Below, one piece after another: positions 24,847-33,291 of a stretch of DNA of 64,000 nt (positions are counted from its first letter, which is position 1; every line of letters starts with the position of its first letter). The notes beneath the pieces were generated by a model. That model was not told the DNA's origin, did not search any database, and saw only the letters and a list, made by a program, of their open reading frames with translations. The stretch is from Neobacillus ginsengisoli (GTDB taxonomy: Bacteria; Bacillota; Bacilli; Bacillales_B; DSM-18226): positions 372,001-436,000 of the forward strand of contig NZ_JAUSTW010000002.1 in NCBI RefSeq assembly GCF_030813055.1, read 5' to 3'. The position numbers and the translations under genes were made by a program.

Positions 24847-26235
24847 ATGCTTACAAAGGTGCGAAACGGTAGAGGAGTGAATTTGATTCTTGTTGTGTCA
24901 ATGATTGGCATGGGGTCGTTCTCGTACATACCAACTGCATACGCAGCAATGGATCAAAACGCTGTTAACACTACTTCAGTAGAACAGCAGAATACAAACA
25001 CTTTGTCTAAGTTAGAAATTAAAGATGTCAAACTGGATCAGACCTTTTCACCCGATGTCAAAACCTATACGGCTACTGTTGAAAATAACGTTGAAGAAAT
25101 TTCTTTGCATGTAGAAAGTGATAATCCACAGGCGAAGATTACCATTAATGGGCAGCCTGTCATAAGTGGGACGGATGGAACTTATTCTGTCCATACAGGT
25201 GAGAATACTTTTTTAATAACGGTTGATGATAACAGCCAGACACCGAATACGTATACCCTTACGATGACGAAAAAGCAAAATAATAATAATCTTCTTCAAG
25301 ATATTAAACTATCAAAAGGAGAATTATCTCCGAAATTTGATTCCCAGATTACGGAATACACTGTCCAGGAAACCAATGATGTCGAGTCTATTACCTTTAC
25401 ACCGGAAACAGTTGAGAAGACATCTACAATAATGGTAAATGATAGTTTAGTAAATTCAGATGGCAAGTTGGTTCAGCTTCCTGTTGGAAAATCCGATATT
25501 ACGATCGTAGTTACAGCAGAAAATGGTGATAAAAAAACCTATATTCTCCATGTAACGAGAGAGGATAAAAAAGTTATTCCAACACCGGTTCTAACGAAGC
25601 CAATATCTAAGACTTCCAGTTCTGCTAATAAAAATCATACCGCAACCAATACCAAGAGCCAGACTAGCTTCAAAAATAGAAATAACACTTTAAAGAAATC
25701 TACAACACAGCAAAATGGTTCTTTCGTGCAAAAAGGTTCTTTCGTGCAAAAAACAAGTACGGCAATCCTATCTTCCTTAACTGTGTCAAGCGGCACATGG
25801 AACGAAACGTTTTCATCTAGTACCTATACTTACCATGTTGCTGTTTCAAGTGATATAACAACAGTTACAATCAATCCAGGTGCAAAGTATAGCGATGCAG
25901 CGGTTTCAATAAATGGTGGAAGTGGAGAAACTGTTCAGTTAGATGGCAGTAAAACAATTGTTCCTGTTATCGTAACAAGGGGTACGGATCGAAAAACCTA
26001 CGTCTTGGTTTTTGATAGGGCTGTTCCACAAGCTGCCGCAACAACTGCAACAACTGTCACTGCCAATACGACTGTAACTAGTTCAACAAGTACATCGGAT
26101 ACTAATTCAGGCAGTGATAAGGCATCTGTTCAAACAACTATGTGGAATAATGGACGGAAAAATAATAATACTTCAACTTCTTTATGGAGCCGAATAGTGG
26201 ATAGTATTTCTTCTTTTTTCAGTAAGCTCTTTTAA
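24847..26235 (+). CDS. Secreted protein with cadherin-like beta-sandwich repeats
   Basis: A 462-residue exported protein. A signal peptide ends near TAYAAMDQ. Three cadherin-like (PF12733-type) domains follow at ~55-140, ~150-235 and ~310-380, each with the F-Y-V-TYTLTMTK kind of ending (FSPDVKTYTATV, FDSQITEYTVQE, FSSSTYTYHVAV). A Ser/Thr/Asn-rich linker (~240-305) includes a duplicated GSFVQK from an 18-base tandem repeat at 25717-25752. The C-terminal ~70 residues are Thr/Asn-rich and end in a hydrophobic SIVDSISSFFSKLF-like segment. It probably acts at the cell surface or in the matrix; function unknown. No LPXTG motif. Confidence 0.7.
   Translation: MLTKVRNGRGVNLILVVSMIGMGSFSYIPTAYAAMDQNAVNTTSVEQQNTNTLSKLEIKDVKLDQTFSPDVKTYTATVENNVEEISLHVESDNPQAKITINGQPVISGTDGTYSVHTGENTFLITVDDNSQTPNTYTLTMTKKQNNNNLLQDIKLSKGELSPKFDSQITEYTVQETNDVESITFTPETVEKTSTIMVNDSLVNSDGKLVQLPVGKSDITIVVTAENGDKKTYILHVTREDKKVIPTPVLTKPISKTSSSANKNHTATNTKSQTSFKNRNNTLKKSTTQQNGSFVQKGSFVQKTSTAILSSLTVSSGTWNETFSSSTYTYHVAVSSDITTVTINPGAKYSDAAVSINGGSGETVQLDGSKTIVPVIVTRGTDRKTYVLVFDRAVPQAAATTATTVTANTTVTSSTSTSDTNSGSDKASVQTTMWNNGRKNNNTSTSLWSRIVDSISSFFSKLF
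25717..25752 (+). repeat. 18-base tandem repeat inside cadherin-like gene
   Basis: Two identical copies of GGTTCTTTCGTGCAAAAA encode GSFVQK twice in the linker. Perfect identity suggests a recent duplication. Confidence 0.9.
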
Positions 26236-26240
26236 TATTC

Positions 26241-26266
26241 AAACCTGCCTGTTGGCAGGTTTTTTT
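26241..26266 (+). terminator. Terminator after cadherin-like gene
   Basis: AAACCTGCC pairs with GGCAGGTTT around TGTT, followed by a T-run. Confidence 0.85.
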
Positions 26267-26392
26267 CGTATTTTCGATTTTTTTTTCTTTCTTTGAAAAA
26301 AAGTAAGATATTTTTTTTAACATGTTTCATGAATTTATGTTATATTTATAATTAAAATTTATTGAATTTTTTGATTTAAGGAAGGTGAGAGT

Positions 26393-29155
26393 ATGTCTAC
26401 AGAATTGAAGTTGAATGAAAGCAGTCTTCCATTGCGCCGAGATGTTAAATTACTTGGCCAAATGCTTGGTGAGATTCTAGTCAATCATGGTGGATCTGAA
26501 CTTTTTGACAAAGTGGAAAAAATACGAATGATGTGTAAATCGCTTCGAAACCAATTTGACAAAGAAATCTATTTAGAATTAAAAGATGAAATTGCTAAGC
26601 TTAGTTCTCCAATGCGTAAGCAAATCATTCGGGCGTTTTCGATGTACTTCCATTTAATTAATGCAGCTGAACTAAACCATCGCATTCGCAGGAGAAGACA
26701 ATATCAACTTCAGGATGAAAAAATTGTCCAACCCGCTTCGATTGAAAGTGCAATTCTTTCACTTAAAGAGAACAATGTAAAGGAAGAACTAATTCAAGAT
26801 GCACTTAATAGCTTGTCACTTGAACTGGTAATTACTGCCCATCCAACTGAGGCAACAAAGCGTTCAATTCTAGAAATTCAACAGCGAATTGCTGATATTT
26901 TAAAAAATCTCGACCACCCATTACTAACAAATAGAGAACGAAAAAATCTGGAAGGTCGCTTGTTCAATGAAGTAACAATTCTATGGCAGACAGATGAATT
27001 GCGTCATCATAAGCCGACAGTATTAGATGAGGTACGAAACGGGCTCTATTATTTTGATCAGACACTTTTTGATGTTCTACCCGAAATCCATCGTGAATTA
27101 GAAGCTTGTTTAGAGAAAAATTACTCTCATACGAGCTGGGAAGTTCCCAATTTCCTTCGTTTTGGTTCATGGATTGGCGGAGACCGCGATGGGAATCCAA
27201 ATGTTACACACGAGGTAACATGGGAGACACTGAACAGGCAGAGAAGGCTTGTCTTAAAAAAATATAAAAATGTTTTAGTAGATTTGATGAAACGATATAG
27301 TCAGTCCACGACAAGGATTGGAGTAAGTGATGAGCTTCTTCAATTCCTGGAGGAGAAGGAAGGCCAATTTTTAACTGATGAGAAAAAATGGGCTGTTAAA
27401 ACGGAAGTCTATCGCCGTGTATTTGCCCTTATTATCGAACGGGTGAAACAAGTAGGGAAGTCAGACATCGGTTATAAAACTGCAGATGAATTATTAGAGG
27501 ATTTGTATGTCATTAAGAGAAGTTTAAAACAACATCATCCTGCCGCACATGAATTAGAAACGATCCAAAATCTGATTCGCCAAGTACAATTATTTGGATT
27601 CCATTTAGCAACACTTGATATTCGTAACCATAGCGGTGAACACGAGGCGGCGATTACAGAGATATTAAGAAAAGTCAATATGGCCGAAAATTATGCTGAA
27701 CTTTCTGAAGAAGAAAAAATCAAGATATTACAAAATATCCTTTTAGACCCACGTCCGCTACTTTTACTAAATGAAGATTATTCTTCTGAAACACAAGAAA
27801 TGATTAAAGTGTTTCAAATGATTAAAGATGCCCATGACGAATTTGGAAAACGGTCTATCACGGTTTATCTTGTTAGTATGACGAAATCGCCAAGCGATTT
27901 ATTGGAAGTACTGGTTTTAGCGAAAGAAGCTGGACTTTATCGACTTCATGCAGATGGAACGGTAGAAAGCCATTTAAATGTTGCCCCGTTGCTAGAAACA
28001 ATTGGTGATTTAACGGCTGGACCAAAAATCATGGAAACTCTGTTTGAGATGCCTCTATATCGCAATCATTTACAGAGGATGGGGGATCTGCAGGAAATTA
28101 TGTTAGGTTACTCCGATGGAAGCAAAGACGGTGGCACCTTAACAGCTAACTGGAAATTATATAAAGCGCAAATTGAAATCCACGAAATGGCAAAAAGATA
28201 TCAAATTGGCCTTAAATTCTTCCATGGTAGAGGAGGCTCTTTAGGTCGCGGCGGCGGTCCATTAAATAAGAGTATTCTATCACAACCTGCTGAAACAATT
28301 GGTGATGGAGTGAAAATTACTGAGCAAGGAGAAGTATTGTCTTCCCGCTACCTGCTTGAAGATATTGCCTATCGAAGCTTAGAGCAGGCAACATCCACCT
28401 TGCTCAAAACTGCCACACATGTTTCGAAAGTGGCAGACCAAGGACAATTCCGAGCTGAAGCATGGGAATGTGCAATTGAAGAAATTTCAAAAGAGTCTTA
28501 TATCAAATACCAATCACTTGTTTTTGGTGACCCTGATTTCCTAACTTATTTTAACGAGGCTACACCACTAAGAGAGATTGGAGACTTAAATATTGGCTCT
28601 AGACCAATGAGCCGCAAAAATAAGGGTAGATTTGAAGATTTAAGAGCAATCCCATGGGTATTCGCATGGACGCAAAGCCGTCAATTGCTGCCGGCCTGGT
28701 ATGCGGCAGGAACAGGTTTAGAAAGCTTTGCTTCAAAAAATGTGAAAAACTTATATCTTTTACAGCAAATGTATGAAAAATGGCCTTTCTTTCAATCGAC
28801 CATTGATAATTTGCAAATGGCATTAATGAAAGCTGATATTACAACAGCTAAAGAATATTTAACACTTGTAGAAGACCAAAACATTGCTGAGCGGATTTTT
28901 ACAAATATCTTAGATGAATATGAAAGAACAAAAGCTATTCTTCTCAAAATTACAAGTGACCAAGAATTACTGGATCATACACCAAACATTCAGGAATCTG
29001 TTCACAGAAGAAATCCATATGTGGACCCATTAAACTTTTTACAAGTAGAATTAATTAAAGAATTACGAAGCCTGGACGATCCTAATGAAGAACTATTAAC
29101 GCAAGTATTATTAACAATTAGTGGTATCTCTGCCGGCTTACGTAATACAGGTTGA
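26393..29155 (+). CDS. ppc: Phosphoenolpyruvate carboxylase
   Basis: A 920-residue enzyme of full length. Catalytic markers: TAHPTEATKRS with the essential His (~143), FGSWIGGDRDGNPNVT (~260), FHGRGGSLGRGGGP glycine loop (~620), and the C-terminal end RNTG, which closes the active site. The enzyme adds bicarbonate to PEP to form oxaloacetate, replenishing the TCA cycle. It is transcribed alone from an AT-rich leader with TATAAT-like sequence and ends at a strong terminator. With lactate and glycolate oxidation genes in the same window it fits growth on small acids. Confidence 0.95.
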   Translation: MSTELKLNESSLPLRRDVKLLGQMLGEILVNHGGSELFDKVEKIRMMCKSLRNQFDKEIYLELKDEIAKLSSPMRKQIIRAFSMYFHLINAAELNHRIRRRRQYQLQDEKIVQPASIESAILSLKENNVKEELIQDALNSLSLELVITAHPTEATKRSILEIQQRIADILKNLDHPLLTNRERKNLEGRLFNEVTILWQTDELRHHKPTVLDEVRNGLYYFDQTLFDVLPEIHRELEACLEKNYSHTSWEVPNFLRFGSWIGGDRDGNPNVTHEVTWETLNRQRRLVLKKYKNVLVDLMKRYSQSTTRIGVSDELLQFLEEKEGQFLTDEKKWAVKTEVYRRVFALIIERVKQVGKSDIGYKTADELLEDLYVIKRSLKQHHPAAHELETIQNLIRQVQLFGFHLATLDIRNHSGEHEAAITEILRKVNMAENYAELSEEEKIKILQNILLDPRPLLLLNEDYSSETQEMIKVFQMIKDAHDEFGKRSITVYLVSMTKSPSDLLEVLVLAKEAGLYRLHADGTVESHLNVAPLLETIGDLTAGPKIMETLFEMPLYRNHLQRMGDLQEIMLGYSDGSKDGGTLTANWKLYKAQIEIHEMAKRYQIGLKFFHGRGGSLGRGGGPLNKSILSQPAETIGDGVKITEQGEVLSSRYLLEDIAYRSLEQATSTLLKTATHVSKVADQGQFRAEAWECAIEEISKESYIKYQSLVFGDPDFLTYFNEATPLREIGDLNIGSRPMSRKNKGRFEDLRAIPWVFAWTQSRQLLPAWYAAGTGLESFASKNVKNLYLLQQMYEKWPFFQSTIDNLQMALMKADITTAKEYLTLVEDQNIAERIFTNILDEYERTKAILLKITSDQELLDHTPNIQESVHRRNPYVDPLNFLQVELIKELRSLDDPNEELLTQVLLTISGISAGLRNTG

Positions 29156-29165
29156 TCTACGAATT

Positions 29166-29203
29166 AAAAACCACAAACTTCAATTTGGAGTTTGTGGTTT
29201 TTT
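29166..29203 (+). terminator. Terminator of ppc
   Basis: AAACCACAAACT pairs with AGTTTGTGGTTT, followed by TTTTTTT. Confidence 0.85.
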
Positions 29204-29369
29204 TATATTTTAAACTTTTTGTAAATTAAAGCGAAATCAATGAATATTCATTTATTTTTTAAGAAAATTCGATAATTTATTTACACCTTTTTTATTTTGG
29301 TCTATTCCTAGAGTAAGGAATTTCAAATCATTAAAATACTGCTTTTTAATGTATTTATATGAAACACAT

Positions 29370-29410
29370 TTGACAAAATATAACCCATAGGTGTAAAATA
29401 CATATAGGTG
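29370..29410 (+). promoter_or_regulatory. phaQ-phaP promoter with repeated ATAGGTG
   Basis: TTGACA at 29370-29375 and TAAAAT at 29394-29399 (spacing 18) form a promoter. The heptamer ATAGGTG appears just before the -10 (29387) and again just after it (29404), 17 bases apart. Such a direct repeat around the -10 is a reasonable site for autoregulation by the PhaQ repressor. Confidence 0.5.
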
Positions 29411-29423
29411 AGGTGATAAAGAT

Positions 29424-29861
29424 TTGGTAAACCAAGACAATCAAACAGTCAATCCTTCAAAAAACTTTGTTCTGCCATTTATTTTATTGCTTCTTAGTAG
29501 AATGTCTCTTCATGGGTATGAACTAAGTCAAAAGCTTCAAGCATTCGGTTTTAAAACGATTGACCAGGGGAACCTTTACAGGCAACTAAGACAGTTAGAA
29601 AAGGATGAGCTAGTCTCATCAGAATGGGATACAAATGGAAGCGGTCCTGCAAAAAGAAGGTATTCAATTACAAAAGGCGGTATTACATACTTAAAAAGCT
29701 ATGCCAATCAACTAGAATCATACCAATCTTTACTGGATCAATTTTTCAATATGTATTCTAGTTTCCTTGAGCTCTACATTCCTTCATTACAAAAGAAGGA
29801 TCCAATAGAGAAAATAAATAAGTTAAACAGGAGGAAGAACAATGGCACAGAAGAAGAATGA
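29424..29861 (+). CDS. phaQ: PhaQ PHA-responsive repressor (PadR family)
   Basis: A 145-residue PadR-type winged helix. The DNA-binding part reads ILLLLSRMSLHGYELSQKLQ (~18-38), then TIDQGNLYRQLRQLEKDELV and GPAKRRYSITKGG wing. PhaQ in Bacillus represses phaQ-phaP and is released by PHA or its intermediates. TTG start behind GAGGTGAT. Its last 20 bases overlap phaP, giving translational coupling. The phaQP pair is ~27 kb away from phaR/phaC in this genome, unlike the single cluster of B. megaterium. Confidence 0.9.
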   Translation: MVNQDNQTVNPSKNFVLPFILLLLSRMSLHGYELSQKLQAFGFKTIDQGNLYRQLRQLEKDELVSSEWDTNGSGPAKRRYSITKGGITYLKSYANQLESYQSLLDQFFNMYSSFLELYIPSLQKKDPIEKINKLNRRKNNGTEEE

Positions 29862-30453
29862 GGCTGTTTCAGCTGCAAATGATAATATAATTACAACAGC
29901 AGAGGAAACCAATGCCGGAGGTTTATTTGTTAACACATTTTGGGATTTCTTTGAACAATCAAGTGCAAGGACGAGACAAGTTCGGGAAAGCCAAGAGGAT
30001 GCTTATATTAAAGCATTAAGAGAGGTTATAAAATTTAATAAGCAATACAGAAAGTCAATTGCCAATCTCTATGAGCAGTCTAAGAAAACAAACAATGATA
30101 TTGTTACAGGACTAATGAACCAATTTACTTCCAGCAAAGAAGTAATGAATGAAGTAGTTAGCTTGGATTCGGCTCAAACATTTGAAAGCGAAGAACTTAA
30201 AAACCAGCTTAAAGAGGTTACCAATCAGTTGGAAAATCTTGCACTTACTCCAATAAAATCTGTGGTTCATTTGATTGACCAATTTGAGGATAATATTGAA
30301 AAAAATGCTGAATCCGGCATTGAATATTCTCGTGAACGCCGAGATGCATGGCAGCAGGTTGAAGATGAATATGTTAAGCTAGCCCGCAATACACACTATG
30401 ATATGGTTGAGCGCGGTAAAAACAGCCTTAAAGAGCTTGTGAAGGCTAGATAA
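29842..30453 (+). CDS. phaP: Phasin PhaP (PHA granule protein)
   Basis: A 203-residue helical phasin. Features: GGLFVNTFWDFFEQSSARTR start of the amphipathic core (~29-48), QVRESQEDAYIKALREVIKF, then LTPIKSVVHLIDQFE and RERRDAWQQVEDEYVKLAR. Bacillus PhaP coats PHB granules. Ribosome site AGGAGGAAG lies in the phaQ tail. It is followed by a terminator at 30493. Its presence with phaQ argues that the strain makes or made PHA, so the truncated phaC is notable. Confidence 0.85.
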   Translation: MAQKKNEAVSAANDNIITTAEETNAGGLFVNTFWDFFEQSSARTRQVRESQEDAYIKALREVIKFNKQYRKSIANLYEQSKKTNNDIVTGLMNQFTSSKEVMNEVVSLDSAQTFESEELKNQLKEVTNQLENLALTPIKSVVHLIDQFEDNIEKNAESGIEYSRERRDAWQQVEDEYVKLARNTHYDMVERGKNSLKELVKAR

Positions 30454-30492
30454 CTACTTAAAAATTGAATTGGTGATTACATTTTAAAAATC

Positions 30493-30522
30493 AAGGCATG
30501 AGAAAATTCTCATGCCTTTTAT
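30493..30522 (+). terminator. Terminator of phaQ-phaP
   Basis: AAGGCATGAGAA pairs with TTCTCATGCCTT and is followed by TT, A, T. Bases 30454-30604 hold nothing else. Confidence 0.75.
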
Positions 30523-30604
30523 ATTGTTGCAATTTTAAAAAAATTCCCTATAATAAATGTATGCAATTCTTTTCAATGTCCTTATATAAAGGGGTTGACC
30601 TTGA

Positions 30605-31150
30605 TTGGCAGTTTATAGTCATTCACTTATTTTACCGGAAAAAGAGATTGATTTTTTATTAGATTTATTGCCAATTTCAAAAAAACACACCCCTGATATA
30701 TACATATTTGATCGTTGGCAGTCGATTGTCTCGCTTGCAGGAAAAAATAGCGATATATCCAGTCGATATAATTTATTTAAAAATATTATAAGGTCATCGA
30801 TTTTTTCAAGCTATAATTACAAACAAAGCATGATATTTATTTATCTTTTTAACCTGCCTTATCAAGAACCTTTCTTAAAAAAACTTCATGGCGTTTTTTG
30901 TTTATTCCACGAGATCAGACACCATCATCAATTCATCACAGAAGAATCTCACTTTTTAACATCTCTATCGGACCAATCATTAACCGATTCCTCCTATTCA
31001 CTTACATGGGTTGAAAAGGATGCCAATAAATATGCCGTAAAATGGATGAGAAGAAATCGGAGAGAAATAAATGAAAAATTTCAGCTTCCCACACCACAAT
31101 GGGATGTGGGGGTAAATGAAAAAAACAAACTTAGAATTTTGACGAATTGA
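30605..31150 (+). CDS. HExxH zinc-metallopeptidase-like protein, unassigned
   Basis: A 181-residue protein I cannot name. Residues ~105-116 read LFHEIRHHHQF, a clear HExxH zinc site, and ~40 residues later WVEKDANKYAVKWM gives the downstream acidic ligand in the pattern E-x-x-A-N-x-(F/Y)-A seen in ImmA/IrrE and SprT-like gluzincins. There is no signal peptide or obvious membrane span, and the N-terminal 90 residues look like a globular unknown domain. TTG start behind AAAGGGG. It stands just after phaQ-phaP but has its own terminators on both sides. It may be a protease acting on a cytoplasmic regulator; that is inference. Confidence 0.65.
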   Translation: MAVYSHSLILPEKEIDFLLDLLPISKKHTPDIYIFDRWQSIVSLAGKNSDISSRYNLFKNIIRSSIFSSYNYKQSMIFIYLFNLPYQEPFLKKLHGVFCLFHEIRHHHQFITEESHFLTSLSDQSLTDSSYSLTWVEKDANKYAVKWMRRNRREINEKFQLPTPQWDVGVNEKNKLRILTN

Positions 31151-31178
31151 AATTCTAAAGTCATTTCCTAAAACTAGC

Positions 31179-31218
31179 AGCCTTAAATCCTTTTATATAA
31201 AGGGGTTTAAGGCTTTTT
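31179..31218 (+). terminator. Terminator after HExxH gene
   Basis: AGCCTTAAATCCTTT pairs with AAAGGGGTTTAAGGCT, followed by a T-run. Confidence 0.8.
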
Positions 31219-31354
31219 TTTAGGCAGTTTATTTTAGGACGGACTTGTTTTTTTGTTACAAATTTTAAGAATTATTTAAGGATACTCAGTTAAAGTGATG
31301 GCAGATTAAACAATTAAAACATTCGTCAGTATTTCGAAGAAAGGAGAAATAGAA

Positions 31355-32335
31355 ATGGTTCAAAATATAAAATACTCGATCATTATTCCTGTATACAACG
31401 AAGAGCAGGTTATCCATCAAACATATCAGCGGTTAAAAACAGTTATGAATTCCACAGGGGCATCCTATGAGCTACTTTTTGTAAATGATGGAAGCATGGA
31501 TCAAACAGAAGAAAGTCTTATTGATATTAGAGGAATGGATGAAACTGTAAAATTGCTTAATTTTTCGAGGAACTTTGGACACCAAATTGCAATTTCTGCC
31601 GGGATGGATTATGCACGAGGTGAGGCAGTTGTAATCATTGATGCGGATTTGCAAGACCCTCCTGAACTTATTTTAGACATGATCGAAAAGTGGATGGAAG
31701 GCTTTGATGTTGTCTATGCAAAAAGGATCAATCGAAAAGGTGAAACCTTTTTTAAAAAGAAAACAGCTTCAATGTTTTACCGTACACTTCGGGGAATGAC
31801 AGATATAGATATTCCGATGGACACTGGTGATTTTCGCTTGATGGATCGGAAGGTCGTCGATCAGATGAAGAATATTCGTGAAAAAAATCGTTTTGTAAGA
31901 GGGTTAGCAAGTTGGGTAGGTTTCCGCCAGACCGCTATCGAGTATGAACGCGAAGAGAGATTTGCAGGTGAAACAAAGTATCCATTAAAAAAGATGCTAA
32001 AGTTGTCTTTGGACGGAATCACCTCGTTTTCATATAAGCCTTTAAAGCTTGCCGGTTACACAGGCTTCTTACTATCTGTTGTGGGATTTATATACATGTT
32101 TACCGTTTTATATTTAAAAATTTTTACTAAGCAAACGGTTTCGGGGTGGTCATCACTAATCATTATTCAATTAGTTTTTAGCGGCTTCATGTTAATGATT
32201 CTCGGAGTTATTGGAGAATACATCGGACGGATTTACGATGAAACAAAAGACCGCCCCCTTTATATCGTTCGCGATTCATATGGTTTGCAACACTCAAAAA
32301 GAAAAGCTACGAAAAGTATCGGGCATTATGAATAA
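31355..32335 (+). CDS. ykcC: Undecaprenyl-phosphate glycosyltransferase (YkcC/CsbB/GtrB type)
   Basis: A 326-residue GT2 enzyme. The catalytic part has SIIIPVYNEEQVI, VNDGSMDQTE (~40), DADLQDPPE (~96) and the acceptor motif KKNRFVRGLASWVGF-like stretch REKNRFVRGL (~180). Two membrane hairpins at the C-terminus (~235-260 and ~270-295) are typical of enzymes that charge polyprenyl phosphate with a sugar. YkcC, CsbB and GtrB load undecaprenyl phosphate, and a partner membrane enzyme passes the sugar onto an extracellular polymer. The partner ykcB is two genes downstream. Confidence 0.88.
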   Translation: MVQNIKYSIIIPVYNEEQVIHQTYQRLKTVMNSTGASYELLFVNDGSMDQTEESLIDIRGMDETVKLLNFSRNFGHQIAISAGMDYARGEAVVIIDADLQDPPELILDMIEKWMEGFDVVYAKRINRKGETFFKKKTASMFYRTLRGMTDIDIPMDTGDFRLMDRKVVDQMKNIREKNRFVRGLASWVGFRQTAIEYEREERFAGETKYPLKKMLKLSLDGITSFSYKPLKLAGYTGFLLSVVGFIYMFTVLYLKIFTKQTVSGWSSLIIIQLVFSGFMLMILGVIGEYIGRIYDETKDRPLYIVRDSYGLQHSKRKATKSIGHYE

Positions 32336-32394
32336 ACAATGCCATTCTTGAATCTTGTTTTTCAAAAGCGAATCAATTAAGGAGGAAGACATAA

Positions 32395-33273
32395 ATGAAA
32401 ATAAGAAAAGCAGTTATTCCGGTGGCCGGTTTAGGGACAAGGTTTTTACCTGCAACGAAAGCCCAGCCGAAAGAAATGCTGCCCATTGTTGATAAACCGG
32501 CTGTTCAATATATTGTTGAGGAAGCGGTAAAGTCCGGAATAGATAATATAATTTTTGTAACAGGAAGAAATAAAAAAGCGATTGAGGACCATTTTGATAA
32601 ATCAGTTGAACTCGAACAGCTGCTTTTGGAAAAAGAAAAATTTAGATTACTGGATGAAGTACAAAGTATATCGAATATGGCCACCATCCATTACATTCGT
32701 CAAAAAGAACCATTAGGATTGGGGCATGCCGTTTTATGCGCGAAGGAATTTATCGGTAATGAACCATTTGCAGTCCTTCTGGGAGATGACATTATGCCGT
32801 CAGACCCTCCGGCACTAAAACAATTGATAGAGAAATTCGAGCAATACGAAAAACAAATTATTGGTGTCAAGCATGTACCTATGGAAGAAGTAAGTAAATA
32901 CGGAATCATTCATTCTTACGGGTATAAGGAAGGCGTTAGAGAAGTAAATGACTTGGTAGAAAAACCCTCTATTGAATTAGCTCCTTCTCAATTTGCAGTA
33001 ATGGGCAGATATATTTTAAAGCCTTCTATTTTTCCTATATTAGAAAAGTTAGAAAAAGGAGCGGGAAATGAAATCCAATTAACTGACGCTCTAAGAGAAA
33101 TATGCTTTACAGAACGGCTTCTTGCACTTGAACTGGAAGGAAAGCGTTATGATATTGGCGACAAATTTGGCTATATTCAGGCGATAATGGAAATTGGTTT
33201 AACCCGTCAAGAACTTCGGCCTCAACTGTTGAATTATTTACAAGGCTTACTGGAGTCAGAGCATGTTTATTAA
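32395..33273 (+). CDS. gtaB: UTP-glucose-1-phosphate uridylyltransferase
   Basis: A 292-residue enzyme with GLGTRFLPATKAQPKEML (nucleotide-binding loop, ~11-28), FVTGRNKKAIEDHF, KEPLGLGHAVLCA (~103), LGDDIM and LVEKP. It makes UDP-glucose from UTP and glucose-1-phosphate. Sitting between ykcC and ykcB, 59 and 18 bases away, it suggests that UDP-glucose or a derivative is the sugar donor. Ribosome site AAGGAGGAAG. Bacillus often has extra gtaB paralogues (YngB, YtdA). Confidence 0.92.
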   Translation: MKIRKAVIPVAGLGTRFLPATKAQPKEMLPIVDKPAVQYIVEEAVKSGIDNIIFVTGRNKKAIEDHFDKSVELEQLLLEKEKFRLLDEVQSISNMATIHYIRQKEPLGLGHAVLCAKEFIGNEPFAVLLGDDIMPSDPPALKQLIEKFEQYEKQIIGVKHVPMEEVSKYGIIHSYGYKEGVREVNDLVEKPSIELAPSQFAVMGRYILKPSIFPILEKLEKGAGNEIQLTDALREICFTERLLALELEGKRYDIGDKFGYIQAIMEIGLTRQELRPQLLNYLQGLLESEHVY

Positions 33274-33291
33274 AGTGAAAGGATTAACTAT

